A stretch of 64,000 nucleotides of DNA from Bacillus sp. FJAT-18017 (GCF_001278805.1 NZ_CP012602.1:1513501-1577500); one strand, 5' to 3'. Positions 8,180 through 16,979 are shown, counted from the first letter of the stretch. Notes: generated by a model not told the origin, from the sequence alone. Made by a program: numbers and translations.

Positions 8180-9379
8180 ATGCAAATCGGGCAGGAAAAC
8201 CAACAAACCGATCATACGAGTTCAGCTAAAATCTGGACAAGGGATTTTATTTTAATCTGTTTTGCAAACTTCTTTGTTTTTCTCGGCTTTCAAATGACGC
8301 TTCCAACGATTCCGCTATTTGTCGAGCATCTCGGCGGGAACGACCAGATGATTGGCTTTGTTGTTGGTGCGTTCACCTTTTCCGCACTTATCCTTCGCCC
8401 TTTCGCAGGCCAATTTCTTGAAACAAAGGGAAGGCGGTTCGTCTTTTTAACCGGGCTTGTGATCTTTGTTTTTTCTGTTGGTTCATTTGGCTTTGCGACA
8501 GGATTTGTATTCCTGTTTCTGATCCGTTTCATTCAGGGAGCGGGATGGGGCTTTTCAACAACCGCATCCGGGACGATTGCGACCGACCTGATACCGCCCG
8601 CCCGCAGAGGTGAAGGAATGGGCTATTACGGGTTATCGGGGAATTTAGCATTGGCGGCAGGTCCATCCCTTGGGCTTATCCTGGCTGGGTTTATTCCGTT
8701 TAAAACTTTATTCCTAATTTGTTCGGGTTTGGGACTGGCCGCGTTGCTGCTCGCTTCAACGATCCGCTACAAACGTGTCGAGAAAAATGCCAGAACGACC
8801 GCCCTTAAGTGGGACTTTTATGAAAAAAGCGCCATGCAGCCAGCAATCCTGATGTTTTTCATTACCGTGACGTTTGGAGGAATCGCAGCTTTCTTACCGT
8901 TGTATACAGCACAGAAGAATATCGGCGGGATTGAATTGTATTTTTTGATTTATGCGCTCGCACTAATGCTGACTCGGGCGTTCGCAGGCCAAATCTATGA
9001 TAAGAAAGGGCATAGGGCTGTAATTATTCCCGGAACCTTCTTAATCCTTTTAGCCATGGTTCTGCTCGCCTGGCTTCCGAACCAAATTTCTCTTTTTGCG
9101 GCTGCCATCCTCTATGGCCTGGGCTTCGGCACCATTCAGCCAGGCTTACAGGCATGGGCAATGGAAAAAGCTCCGAAAAACCGACGGGGAATGGCGAATG
9201 CGACGTTCTTCTCGTTCTTTGACCTTGGAATTGGCGTTGGTTCGCTTCTATTCGGACAAATCGCCCATAACTTTGGCTACTCAAGCATTTATTGGACTTC
9301 TGCAGGCTCGGTACTTTGTTGCATGCTTTTTTATTTTTTCTTATTGTCTAAAGAGGCTGGGAAGGGTCATGCAGTTTAA
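8180..9379 (+). CDS. Major facilitator superfamily transporter
   Basis: A 399-residue protein with about twelve transmembrane segments. The MFS loop 2-3 signature is present in modified form (GQFLETKGRRFVF), and a second copy occurs in the C-terminal half (GQIYDKKGHRAVI). The size and layout fit a drug/proton antiporter or a small-molecule exporter, but the substrate cannot be read from the sequence. A GGGGGGG run precedes the ATG. Its stop codon overlaps the next gene by one base (TAATG), suggesting a two-gene operon. Confidence 0.85.
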   Translation: MQIGQENQQTDHTSSAKIWTRDFILICFANFFVFLGFQMTLPTIPLFVEHLGGNDQMIGFVVGAFTFSALILRPFAGQFLETKGRRFVFLTGLVIFVFSVGSFGFATGFVFLFLIRFIQGAGWGFSTTASGTIATDLIPPARRGEGMGYYGLSGNLALAAGPSLGLILAGFIPFKTLFLICSGLGLAALLLASTIRYKRVEKNARTTALKWDFYEKSAMQPAILMFFITVTFGGIAAFLPLYTAQKNIGGIELYFLIYALALMLTRAFAGQIYDKKGHRAVIIPGTFLILLAMVLLAWLPNQISLFAAAILYGLGFGTIQPGLQAWAMEKAPKNRRGMANATFFSFFDLGIGVGSLLFGQIAHNFGYSSIYWTSAGSVLCCMLFYFFLLSKEAGKGHAV

Positions 9380-10488
9380 TGAATTTTATTAATAGCAAAT
9401 TCAGCTTGGAGAATTGGAAAGGTATGAAACGACACTTCCGAACTTTAAAAACTATCTTATTTACATTGATTCTCGCTTTGCTTGGTGGGATTCTTTTTAG
9501 TAGCGCTGGCCTGCCTGTACCGTGGCTTCTTGGCCCTATGGCTGCCACGCTTACAGGCTCCATGCTTGGACTCCACCTCTACTGGCCATCCAGGCTTAGG
9601 GACACAGCGCTGATTATCGTTGGCTACTCGCTAGGCCTTTCGTTTACAGGTGAAGCTGTGGGACAGATTTCAAGCCATCTACTCTCGATCATGTTGATGA
9701 CCATATTGTTGGTAGGCTATTGTTCTTTGATGGCTGTCATTGTATCGAAACTCTCCGGCGTTGATTATCAGACGGTACTGCTAGGAAGCATCCCAGGGGG
9801 GCTCTCCCAGATGATTACACTGTCGGAGGAAATCAAGGAAACCGACAGCTCGGTCGTTACGATTTTCCAAGTGACCCGGCTTCTGTTAATTATTTTCATT
9901 GTTCCGTTCATTGCCGTAAAATCAGCTCCAAGTTTCAATGGAGGGCCAAACATATCCGAAAGTTTTGCAGCCGAAATGTTTCCATGGATTTTCGTATTCG
10001 CGCCACTTGCTATTTTATTTGCTATTCTTGGTAAAAAAGTAAAGCTGCCTACTGCATTCTTGACTGGTCCTCTTTTGATTACAGCTGCACTTACAGCAAC
10101 AGGGATTGAAGGCCCAGTTTTACCTGGTTTTATGCTTGATTTGTCTCAATTTTTAATTGGTGCCCATCTTGGGCTCATGTTTAAAAAAGAAAGTTTTGCG
10201 GCTCAGGGGGCACGATTAGCATGGGCTTTGGTCTCGGGGGTATTGCTGCTTGCTGGGGCAACAGCACTGGCGTTTCTGTTAAAGGCAGCCTATCGTATGG
10301 ACTTCATCACTAGCTACCTTAGTATGGCTCCAGGCGGAATGGATCAAATGAGCATCATCGGCCATGAAGCTGGCGCCGATTTATCAATCATTGCGGGCTA
10401 CCAGTTATTCCGGCTTTTCTTTATCTTCTTTGCATTGCCATATTTGATAAAAGGATTATTCTCCCTTTTAGGCAAAAAAAAAACCTAA
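9379..10488 (+). CDS. AbrB-family integral membrane protein (AbrB duplication family)
   Basis: About 354-369 residues with two homologous halves of several membrane helices. PWLLGPMAATLTGSMLG and GSIPGGLSQMITLSEE in the first half are echoed by LPTAFLTGPLLITAALTATG and MAPGGMDQMSIIGHEAGAD in the second. This is the membrane 'AbrB' family, unrelated to the DNA-binding AbrB; its transport role is not established. Two starts are possible: the ATG overlapping the MFS stop at 9379, or the ATG at 9424 with GGAG ten bases upstream. It is probably co-transcribed with the MFS gene. Confidence 0.8.
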   Translation: MNFINSKFSLENWKGMKRHFRTLKTILFTLILALLGGILFSSAGLPVPWLLGPMAATLTGSMLGLHLYWPSRLRDTALIIVGYSLGLSFTGEAVGQISSHLLSIMLMTILLVGYCSLMAVIVSKLSGVDYQTVLLGSIPGGLSQMITLSEEIKETDSSVVTIFQVTRLLLIIFIVPFIAVKSAPSFNGGPNISESFAAEMFPWIFVFAPLAILFAILGKKVKLPTAFLTGPLLITAALTATGIEGPVLPGFMLDLSQFLIGAHLGLMFKKESFAAQGARLAWALVSGVLLLAGATALAFLLKAAYRMDFITSYLSMAPGGMDQMSIIGHEAGADLSIIAGYQLFRLFFIFFALPYLIKGLFSLLGKKKT

Positions 10489-10587
10489 GTTAGCTCTACA
10501 AAATCAATAATTTCACTAAATGTCGAATTTTCGCTATACAAAATATTGTGAATATCGTTATACTTAAGAGGACAATAAAAATATCTT

Positions 10588-10785
10588 TTATAACAGGTGC
10601 TGAAATTGTTGAAATATCAGCTTAAAAGGGAAGTTGGTTAAATTCCGACGCGGTCCCGCCACTGTAAATGCGAGCAACCTATACTTTGCCACTGCCAGCA
10701 ATTGGCGGGAAGGCATAGGAAGCGATGACCATGAGCCAGGAGACCTGCCTGTTTATTGCACTGAAGCCTACGTGGATAGGAGGGT
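10588..10785 (+). promoter_or_regulatory. Cobalamin (B12) riboswitch
   Basis: The conserved core is present in order: AACAGGTGC at the P1/P2 side, AAAAGGGAAGTTGGT, CGCGGTCCCGCCACTGTAA, and the B12 box GAGCCAGGAGACCTGCC at 10733-10749. It lies 100 bp upstream of a DUF4430 surface-protein gene and an ECF transporter operon. Adenosylcobalamin binding would be expected to favour the downstream terminator and shut the operon down when B12 is plentiful. Confidence 0.95.
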
Positions 10786-10855
10786 GTTAAGACAGGCTTT
10801 TTCCAATACCTGCTTAACGTTAGACCACCTCCTTAAACAGGGGGATTTTTTTTAT
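10777..10855 (+). terminator. Riboswitch expression platform (terminator and competing helices)
   Basis: CCTCC (10828-10832) pairs with GGGGG (10840-10844) and is followed by eight Ts, a short intrinsic terminator. Upstream, GTTAAGACAGG (10786-10796) pairs with CCTGCTTAAC (10809-10818). GGAGGGTG (10778-10785) could instead pair with CCACCTCC (10825-10832), an antiterminator. Which helix wins in the bound state was not computed. Confidence 0.65.
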
Positions 10856-10885
10856 GGTTAAAATTTAGGAATGGGGAGAAGAAAG

Positions 10886-12772
10886 ATGGCAGTAAAGCAG
10901 TATCCAAAGTTTTTAGTTGTACTAATGATGGTATTTTCACTTTTTGCTGGGGGGTTGCCTCAACATGCAAACGCAGCAGCTTCACCTGTTACCGTCAAGG
11001 TTCTTGGTGAAAATGGTGCGGTTTTAGCTTCTGGCGAGGCAGTATTGGAGGAAGGTGAAACGGCCTATGATGCCCTTATAGAAACAGTTGGCGCGGACCA
11101 GGTGGAAGTCATAGAGTATTCTTTTGGCAAAATGATCAATTCCATAAAAGGACTCGAGGCAAAAGATAAATTTTACTGGGGCTTTTACATAAATGGAATT
11201 TCATCCTGGACAGGAGCGGATTCGTACAAGCCTCTTTCTGGTGACGTGCTGACTTTCCTTTATGATAACGGCGCTTCGGCTGAAACAGTCAACCTTGAAA
11301 TTATCGGGAACGACAAATCGACAACAAAATCATATGAGTATATTTCATTTATAGATCAGCCTAATGCCTTCCAACTGCTCATGGTTATGGCAGGAGCTGA
11401 GAATGTCACGTATGATCAATACAGTTTTGGGAAAATGATCTCTTCTATCTTTGGTCTGAAATCAGACGATACTAGCTTTTGGGGTTTATATGTAAATGAC
11501 GAAATGCAGATGGTCGGCGCGGAGGACTATCAACTCCAGGACGGGAAAACCATCCAGTTTAAATATGAAACATTTACACCTCCTGTCGAGGAACCGGGTG
11601 GCAGCGAGCCTGTAGAGGAAAATCCAGCTCCCGGTGCGGAAAATCCAGCGCCCGCTATAGAGTCATATCCTGCAGCAAATCTTTCAAAAGATGTAAACAA
11701 TACTTTTTCCTATATCGAATCAAACAACCAGATCGGTGAGTGGGAAGCAATTGCTTTGAAGCAGGCCGGTAAGCCGATTCCTTCCGGATACCTCGATGGT
11801 GTTGCAAAGCGTGTCAGTGAAAGAGAAGGCAAGTTCCGCACGATTACCGAATATGAACGGTATACACTTGGCATTCTGGCAGCGGGCGGAGATCCAACCA
11901 ACTTTGCCGGCTACAACCTAGTAGAAGGAATCTACAATGGAGATTTTTCCAAACAGGGACTGAACGGGGCAGCCTATGCCTTGATTGCACTCGATAGCGC
12001 AAACTTTGATATTCCAGATAATGCGAAATGGAATCAGGAGAAACTTGTAACCTATCTTCTTGAGAATCAGGGCAAGGAAGGCGGCTGGGGCTTTGATAAG
12101 GAAGCTGGCAGCGATCCTGATACAACATCAATGGTACTAACAGCACTTGCTCCATATAAAAATGACGACCAAGTCAAGACAGCGATTGACAATGGATTAC
12201 ATTTTCTCAAAGGTCTATTCGGGGCATCCAAGGTGGACAACAGCCCGGCTGCTGCACAGGCTGTAATCGCCCTTTCAGCGCTGGGAATTGACGCAAATAG
12301 CGAGACCATAACTGCCGAAGGAAAAACTCTTTTAGGTTATCTTGCATCCTTCCAAACAAATGACGGCGGTTTTGCCTGGAAATCAGGCGATAAGTCTGAT
12401 GTGGTATCTACAACACAGGGACTTCAAGGCTTGGTTGCTTACCAGCTTTACAAGGACGGAAAAGGATCATTATATACTCTGCAATTATCCGAGACGCCAG
12501 TAGAGCCGAACCTGCCTGAAGACGAAGAACAGGAATCTGTTGCGCCAGCAACTCCAGAAACGCCATCAACACCATCAACACCATCAACCTCAGTAACGCC
12601 GGATTCTGAAGCTTCGATGACAGATTCTCCGGAAAACGGAAAAGTTACTGAAAGCCAAGGTCACAGGCTGCCGGACACTGCCACCGATAGTTATTCTCTG
12701 TTAGCACTTGGTGCAATCCTGCTTTTTGCTGGGAGCACCCTGTATTTAGTCAGAAGGCGCAAACAAGCTTAA
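10886..12772 (+). CDS. Cell-wall-anchored DUF4430 / alpha-alpha toroid protein, probable B12-capture protein
   Basis: About 628 residues. In order: a signal peptide (KFLVVLMMVFSLFAGG, cleaved near ANA), two DUF4430 domains (roughly residues 30-130 and 135-230, each with YSFGKMI and a WGxYxN motif), a Pro/Glu linker, a helical repeat domain of the prenyltransferase/terpenoid-cyclase toroid type (about 255-535, with GGWGFD and DGGFAWKSGD), a Ser/Thr/Pro linker, then LPDTA, a hydrophobic helix and RRRKQA. The end is a sortase signal of the class C/D kind. Intrinsic factor and transcobalamin combine the same two folds, toroid plus DUF4430, in the opposite order. With the B12 riboswitch upstream and an ECF transporter downstream, corrinoid binding at the wall is the likely role. 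The ATG at 10886 is preferred (GGGGAG site) over 10871. Confidence 0.82.
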   Translation: MAVKQYPKFLVVLMMVFSLFAGGLPQHANAAASPVTVKVLGENGAVLASGEAVLEEGETAYDALIETVGADQVEVIEYSFGKMINSIKGLEAKDKFYWGFYINGISSWTGADSYKPLSGDVLTFLYDNGASAETVNLEIIGNDKSTTKSYEYISFIDQPNAFQLLMVMAGAENVTYDQYSFGKMISSIFGLKSDDTSFWGLYVNDEMQMVGAEDYQLQDGKTIQFKYETFTPPVEEPGGSEPVEENPAPGAENPAPAIESYPAANLSKDVNNTFSYIESNNQIGEWEAIALKQAGKPIPSGYLDGVAKRVSEREGKFRTITEYERYTLGILAAGGDPTNFAGYNLVEGIYNGDFSKQGLNGAAYALIALDSANFDIPDNAKWNQEKLVTYLLENQGKEGGWGFDKEAGSDPDTTSMVLTALAPYKNDDQVKTAIDNGLHFLKGLFGASKVDNSPAAAQAVIALSALGIDANSETITAEGKTLLGYLASFQTNDGGFAWKSGDKSDVVSTTQGLQGLVAYQLYKDGKGSLYTLQLSETPVEPNLPEDEEQESVAPATPETPSTPSTPSTSVTPDSEASMTDSPENGKVTESQGHRLPDTATDSYSLLALGAILLFAGSTLYLVRRRKQA

Positions 12773-12790
12773 AATAAGGAGGTTCTAGCA

Positions 12791-13621
12791 ATGGGAAACA
12801 AAATAAACAAGAGATGGCTGCTAATTTTTTCATTGCTTGCAGCCCTTACACTAGCCGGGTGTGGAACGGCCGCTGAATCATCAGAGCAGCAATCTGGCAA
12901 TGAAAAAGCAGATATTGCCCTTAAGGAAGATACCGCGAGCAAGAAGTCAAGTACACAAGATGATGAGCCTGCGAAAAAATCTGCAGATACCGAACAGGCT
13001 TCCGACACGCCTGTTTCAAACAGCAATGCTGAAGAAAAATCAATTTCTAAGGAAACAACAACGTCACCAGAAAAATCGGCCAAGCCTTCTAATGGAACGA
13101 GTGATTCCTCCTCTGATTCCGGAAATAAGGCCAGCACCGAATCTCAACCAAAAACGAAAGCCACTACAGAGACAGCATCCGCTTCGAAAGGAACCGGTAC
13201 TGCAAGCTCTAAGGAGAGCTCTCAACCAGCCTCCAAACCTGCACCAAAGCAAACCGCTCCAACCAAGACAAAACCCGTGACGGTTCCTGTTGAAACCGCG
13301 ACAATTTCAATCAAAGGCCCTGATGATGTCGGCATGATTATGGGTGCTAAAAAGGTTGAGATTAAAGAGGGTGACAGGATTATTGATATCCTGCTCCGTA
13401 CAGCTAAGGAAGAAGATATCTTTGTTGATTATTCTGGCAGTGGGGCAACCGCATACGTTGCTGGAATCGACAATGTTTACGAGTTTGATTACGGCCAAAG
13501 AAGCGGATGGATTTGCAAAAAGAACGGAGTAACCCTTGAAAAAGGAGCCGGCTCAACTAAGGTTTCTAATGGTGACAGGATTGAGTGGATTTATACTGAA
13601 GACTTCCTGAAAAAAGAATGA
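12791..13621 (+). CDS. DUF4430 lipoprotein, probable B12-binding relay protein
   Basis: A 276-residue lipoprotein. The N-terminal lipobox LTLAGCG places the lipidated Cys near residue 24. Residues about 25-165 are a Ser/Thr/Lys/Glu-rich disordered stalk. Residues about 170-275 form one DUF4430 domain (ISIKGPDDVG, EGDRIIDILLRTAKEED, RSGWICKKNG). The membrane anchor plus long stalk would let it hand ligand from the wall-anchored protein to the transporter. It sits 18 bp after the surface-protein gene with an AAGGAGG site, and its stop overlaps the EcfT start (ATGA). The ligand is inferred from the riboswitch and the neighbours. Confidence 0.82.
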   Translation: MGNKINKRWLLIFSLLAALTLAGCGTAAESSEQQSGNEKADIALKEDTASKKSSTQDDEPAKKSADTEQASDTPVSNSNAEEKSISKETTTSPEKSAKPSNGTSDSSSDSGNKASTESQPKTKATTETASASKGTGTASSKESSQPASKPAPKQTAPTKTKPVTVPVETATISIKGPDDVGMIMGAKKVEIKEGDRIIDILLRTAKEEDIFVDYSGSGATAYVAGIDNVYEFDYGQRSGWICKKNGVTLEKGAGSTKVSNGDRIEWIYTEDFLKKE

Positions 13622-14484
13622 ATAGGCTCCATCCATTAACGGCATTTGTTTACTATGCCGGAGCACTTGCCTTGCTCATACTATTCCAGCATCCGGCCTT
13701 TCTCCTGGCCGGATTTGTTGGTGTTTTGACTTTGAATTATATCCAGGATCGCTTCAGGGGGCTGCGGCGCTGGCTTGTATTTCTGTTAACGTCCGGACTG
13801 CTCATCCTTTTCATTAATCCTTTATTCAATGAACGCGGCCGCCATGTCCTGTTTGAAATTGGCACTCATCGAATCACTCTGGAAGCCGCCACGCTCGGAG
13901 CTATGTCGGCCCTGTCGATTATGGGGATTATCGCCATATTCGTCTCGTATAACGAAATCATGACACCAAATAAACTGCTATTTTTGTTCGCCCGGGTGGC
14001 ACCGCAGTTTGCGGTATTACTCATGTTGACACTCCGGTTCATCCCGCTGATGCGGCGGCGCCTTGAAGAAATCTCTTCCGTCCAGGCAAGTAAGGGGATT
14101 TCATTAAAGTCAGGAACCATAAGGGAACGGGCAAAAAACGGGATGAGCTTCATCCAGACCTTGCTTGTTTTTTCACTAGAGGAAGCGATTCAAACTGCCG
14201 ACTCAATGAAGGCACGAGCCTATGGGACAGGCAGGCGTACTGCTTATCACCATTTCCGTTTTAAACCTCTCGACAGAGTGACGCTGGTGCTCTTTGTTGT
14301 GCTTCTGGCGATCGCATTTTATGGGAGGATGAACGGCTGGGGACTTCTGGCGGTTTATCCGGTTATGGAACCATTTAGCCTTTCCATTCAAGACAGAATT
14401 ACGTTTACAGCCTTCCTGCTGTTTATCGGATATCCAATCATCATCGAACTGAAGGGGGCATTTGGATGGCGCACATCGAATTGA
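13618..14484 (+). CDS. ECF transporter transmembrane (T) component
   Basis: A 288-residue integral membrane protein of the CbiQ/EcfT family with five to six helices. The cytoplasmic coupling region carries the two short Ala-Arg-Gly-like motifs of the family, here SVQASKGIS and SMKARAYGTG (the latter fits the A-R-x-Y/G-T-G pattern). It links the ATPase dimer to the substrate-binding S protein. The start overlaps the lipoprotein stop by 4 bp and the end overlaps the ATPase start by 19 bp, showing tight operon coupling. Confidence 0.9.
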   Translation: MNRLHPLTAFVYYAGALALLILFQHPAFLLAGFVGVLTLNYIQDRFRGLRRWLVFLLTSGLLILFINPLFNERGRHVLFEIGTHRITLEAATLGAMSALSIMGIIAIFVSYNEIMTPNKLLFLFARVAPQFAVLLMLTLRFIPLMRRRLEEISSVQASKGISLKSGTIRERAKNGMSFIQTLLVFSLEEAIQTADSMKARAYGTGRRTAYHHFRFKPLDRVTLVLFVVLLAIAFYGRMNGWGLLAVYPVMEPFSLSIQDRITFTAFLLFIGYPIIIELKGAFGWRTSN

Positions 14485-16064
14485 ACAACGTAAGCTTTAC
14501 CTATCCTGAAGCCCTAGTCCCTGCACTTGACTCGGTAAACCTGTCAGTTCAGAAGGGAGAATTTGTTGTCCTCTTTGGCCCTTCAGGTTCTGGAAAAAGC
14601 ACCCTTCTTCGCTTATTGAAGGAAGAAATCCGCCCGCATGGCGAGCTTCGAGGCTCTATTTTGCTAAAAGGGGCCGATTCCAGCAGTATCGGCTTCGTCT
14701 TTCAAGATCCCGAAAACCAGGTAGTTGCCGATGATCCTCTTCATGAAATGGTATTCGGGCTTGAAAATCAGGGTCTTCCGTCGAATGAAATGAGGAACCG
14801 TGTTGCGGAAATCGTTTCATTCTTTGGCGCCGAGCCGATTTTGCATAAAAAAATGCACGAGCTATCGGGCGGGAAAAAGCAGCAAATGAATCTGGCCTCC
14901 GTCTTGTTAATGCAGCCGGACATTCTAGTCCTTGACGAACCAACCTCCCAGCTTGATCCTGTCAGTACCCGTGAACTGCTCGACATGCTTAAGAGGCTAA
15001 ATGAAGAATTCGGGATGACAATCATCCTTGCCGAGCACCGTCTTGATGATTGCATCATTCTTGCTGACAGGATGGCCATGATGGACAAGGGAAGGATCGT
15101 CTATGACAGCGATCCAAGGTCAGTGATGGAGCAGCTTTGGAAAGAAGGGGAAAGGGCGTTCGTTCCTGGCATCCCATCCTTTTTCCTTGAGGAACAAAGC
15201 TTAGCAGGCTCTGAAATGCCAAAGCGAAGCGGCCAAACTGCGCTGCCGCTTTCGGTCAAGGAAGGCAGAGCACTGCTGCATCTAATTCCCGGGAGAAAGC
15301 TTGATGGAAAACAGGAAAGCAACATTGGGACAGAGCAAATTATTGAAAAGCCTGTACTCAAGGCGAAGAATCTTGGTTTCAGGTATGAAAAAAACAACAG
15401 CCCAGTCCTTGATGAACTGAACTTCGACTTAAAAATAGGTGAAATATATGCTCTTCTTGGCGGTAATGGCTCTGGCAAATCAACGCTGCTAAAATTGTTG
15501 AGCAATGTCATAAAGCCTGAAACAGGAAAGCTAACACTTGCAGACGTCCCTTTTAAAAAGTTGAAGGAGATTGATTTAGCCCGCAGAATTGGCTATTTAC
15601 CGCAAAATCCCAAATTGTTTTTTCTTCATGATACGGTCGGCGGTGAAATTTCGGCAGTTTGCAACCAATGGGGAACACCTGCCCAGGAGGCAGACATTTT
15701 GATTGAGCAATTCTCACTTAGCAACCTGCTTCAATCGCATCCATATGACCTTAGCGGCGGCGAACTCCAAAAAGCTGCATTTGTTTGTTTGCTCCTAAGG
15801 AAACCAGAAGTGCTATTGCTGGATGAACCTACGAAAGGGCTTGATCCGGTTTCAAAGGCAGCCCTAGCACAGGTATTGCAAAAACAGAAAGAGAACGGGA
15901 AGGCAATTGTAATTTCGACTCACGATATTGAGTTCGCTGCCAAGCATGCAACCCGATGCGGTATGCTGTTCCAGGGTGAAATTACATCCGAGGCTGCTCC
16001 AGAAGAATTCTTTAGCGGAAACTTTTTTTATAGCACTATGATTCAGCGGTTGTTCCGAAATTAA
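14466..16064 (+). CDS. ECF transporter energy-coupling ATPase, two ABC domains fused
   Basis: 532 residues with two complete ABC ATPase domains in one chain. Domain 1: Walker A GPSGSGKST (38-46), Q-loop FQDPENQ (79-85), signature LSGGKKQQ (133-140), Walker B ILVLDEPT (153-160). Domain 2: Walker A GGNGSGKST (332-340), signature LSGGELQK, Walker B VLLLDEPTKGLDP, switch His in STHD. Many Firmicute ECF systems have separate EcfA1 and EcfA2; the fused form is common in dedicated (group I-like) ECF operons. It powers the T/S complex encoded by its neighbours. Confidence 0.93.
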   Translation: MAHIELNNVSFTYPEALVPALDSVNLSVQKGEFVVLFGPSGSGKSTLLRLLKEEIRPHGELRGSILLKGADSSSIGFVFQDPENQVVADDPLHEMVFGLENQGLPSNEMRNRVAEIVSFFGAEPILHKKMHELSGGKKQQMNLASVLLMQPDILVLDEPTSQLDPVSTRELLDMLKRLNEEFGMTIILAEHRLDDCIILADRMAMMDKGRIVYDSDPRSVMEQLWKEGERAFVPGIPSFFLEEQSLAGSEMPKRSGQTALPLSVKEGRALLHLIPGRKLDGKQESNIGTEQIIEKPVLKAKNLGFRYEKNNSPVLDELNFDLKIGEIYALLGGNGSGKSTLLKLLSNVIKPETGKLTLADVPFKKLKEIDLARRIGYLPQNPKLFFLHDTVGGEISAVCNQWGTPAQEADILIEQFSLSNLLQSHPYDLSGGELQKAAFVCLLLRKPEVLLLDEPTKGLDPVSKAALAQVLQKQKENGKAIVISTHDIEFAAKHATRCGMLFQGEITSEAAPEEFFSGNFFYSTMIQRLFRN

Positions 16065-16094
16065 ACTATTTTTTATTAAGAGAGGGGTGGTGTG

Positions 16095-16787
16095 ATGAGG
16101 GGCAAACAATTACTTATTTCTATTCTGCTTATTTCTTTCATTATCATATTGCTTGTCTATTCATCTATCCATCCGGAGAGCTTTATGTGGTCGAGCACAG
16201 CCATCGCAGGACTATCATTCGCTTTTCTCCTGTTCCGTTTTGAAAATAGACAGGTTGAACCAAGGGAGCTTGTCCTTATTGCTGTACTCGCTTCAATCGC
16301 TGCTGTTGGCCGGGTTCCATTTGCCAGTATTCCGGGTGTCCAGCCGACAACTTTTGTTATTATGATGTCTGGACTCGTGTTTGGCGCTGAAAGTGGCTTT
16401 CTGATTGGTGCAGTTGCAGCACTCGCATCCAATATGATTCTTGGGCAGGGACCGTGGACGCCATGGCAAATGGCCGCTTGGGGCCTTGTCGGATTGACGG
16501 CGGGGCTGCTTCGAAGGACGAGCTTTATGAATTCACTGACGGGAAAGCTTGTTTTCGGTTTTGTTTGGGGCTTTCTATTTGGCTGGATTATGAATCTGTG
16601 GGGGTATCTCGGATTTGTTCAAACTGGCGGGGAAGTTTCAGTTTCTTCCTTGCTTGCTTATTTTGCAGCCAGCTCGCTCTTTGACTTTATGCATGCCGCT
16701 TCAAACGTCTTTTTCCTGCTTCTATTTGCGAATGGCTGGGTGAAGAGCCTTGGGCGTTTTAAGCGAAAGTATGGATTATTGGAATGA
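16095..16787 (+). CDS. ECF transporter substrate-binding (S) component, probable corrinoid or precursor transporter
   Basis: A 230-residue membrane protein with about six helices. It shows the S-component style of conserved small-residue loops (ASIAAVGRVPFASIPGVQPT, GAESGFLIGAVAALASNMI, and GQGPWTPWQMAAWGLVG for the loop). This is the ECF S family often found with B12 riboswitches (CblT/CbrT-like). The whole operon (riboswitch, two DUF4430 proteins, T, A-A, S) supports uptake of cobalamin or a lower-ligand precursor such as alpha-ribazole; the sequence does not tell which. A GTG at 16092 is an alternative start. The ribosome site is AGAGGGGTGG. Confidence 0.85.
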   Translation: MRGKQLLISILLISFIIILLVYSSIHPESFMWSSTAIAGLSFAFLLFRFENRQVEPRELVLIAVLASIAAVGRVPFASIPGVQPTTFVIMMSGLVFGAESGFLIGAVAALASNMILGQGPWTPWQMAAWGLVGLTAGLLRRTSFMNSLTGKLVFGFVWGFLFGWIMNLWGYLGFVQTGGEVSVSSLLAYFAASSLFDFMHAASNVFFLLLFANGWVKSLGRFKRKYGLLE

Positions 16788-16809
16788 GTATAACTATACC
16801 AGATTTAGC

Positions 16810-16840
16810 AAGGGAACAGTTTAGCACTGTTCCCTTTTGT
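16810..16840 (+). terminator. Terminator of the B12 uptake operon
   Basis: AGGGAACAGT and ACTGTTCCCT form a 10-bp stem followed by Ts, 24 bp after the S-component stop. Confidence 0.9.
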
Positions 16841-16942
16841 AATACAGAAAATACTGATGTATAACACTGGCGGCGTAGTTAAAATGATAAAAATTGTTCA
16901 CAGTGTATACCGTTATAGAAGGGGAAAGGATGGTATCATCAG

Positions 16943-16960
16943 ATGTGAAATGATTCACAA
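16943..16960 (+). promoter_or_regulatory. Rex-type operator upstream of the formate/nitrite channel
   Basis: TGTGAAATGATTCACA is a perfect TGTGAA-N4-TTCACA dyad extended by A on the right. It matches the Rex box (TTGTGAA-N4-TTCACAA) at all but one outer base. It also satisfies the Fnr-type TGTGA-N6-TCACA pattern, but it ends only 20 bp before the ATG, too close for class II activation and well placed for repression. In B. subtilis the FNT gene ywcJ belongs to the Rex regulon. Confidence 0.7.
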
Positions 16961-16979
16961 ATGAAGGAGTAGGTTTTTT

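Noticed and set aside
8180..10488. Naming the 9379 gene a transcriptional regulator (AbrB)
   Set aside because: The family name is shared, but this protein is made of membrane helices and has no DNA-binding swapped-hairpin domain.
10634..10861. 75-aa ORF in the riboswitch
   Set aside because: It runs through the B12 aptamer and terminator, whose structure explains the sequence.
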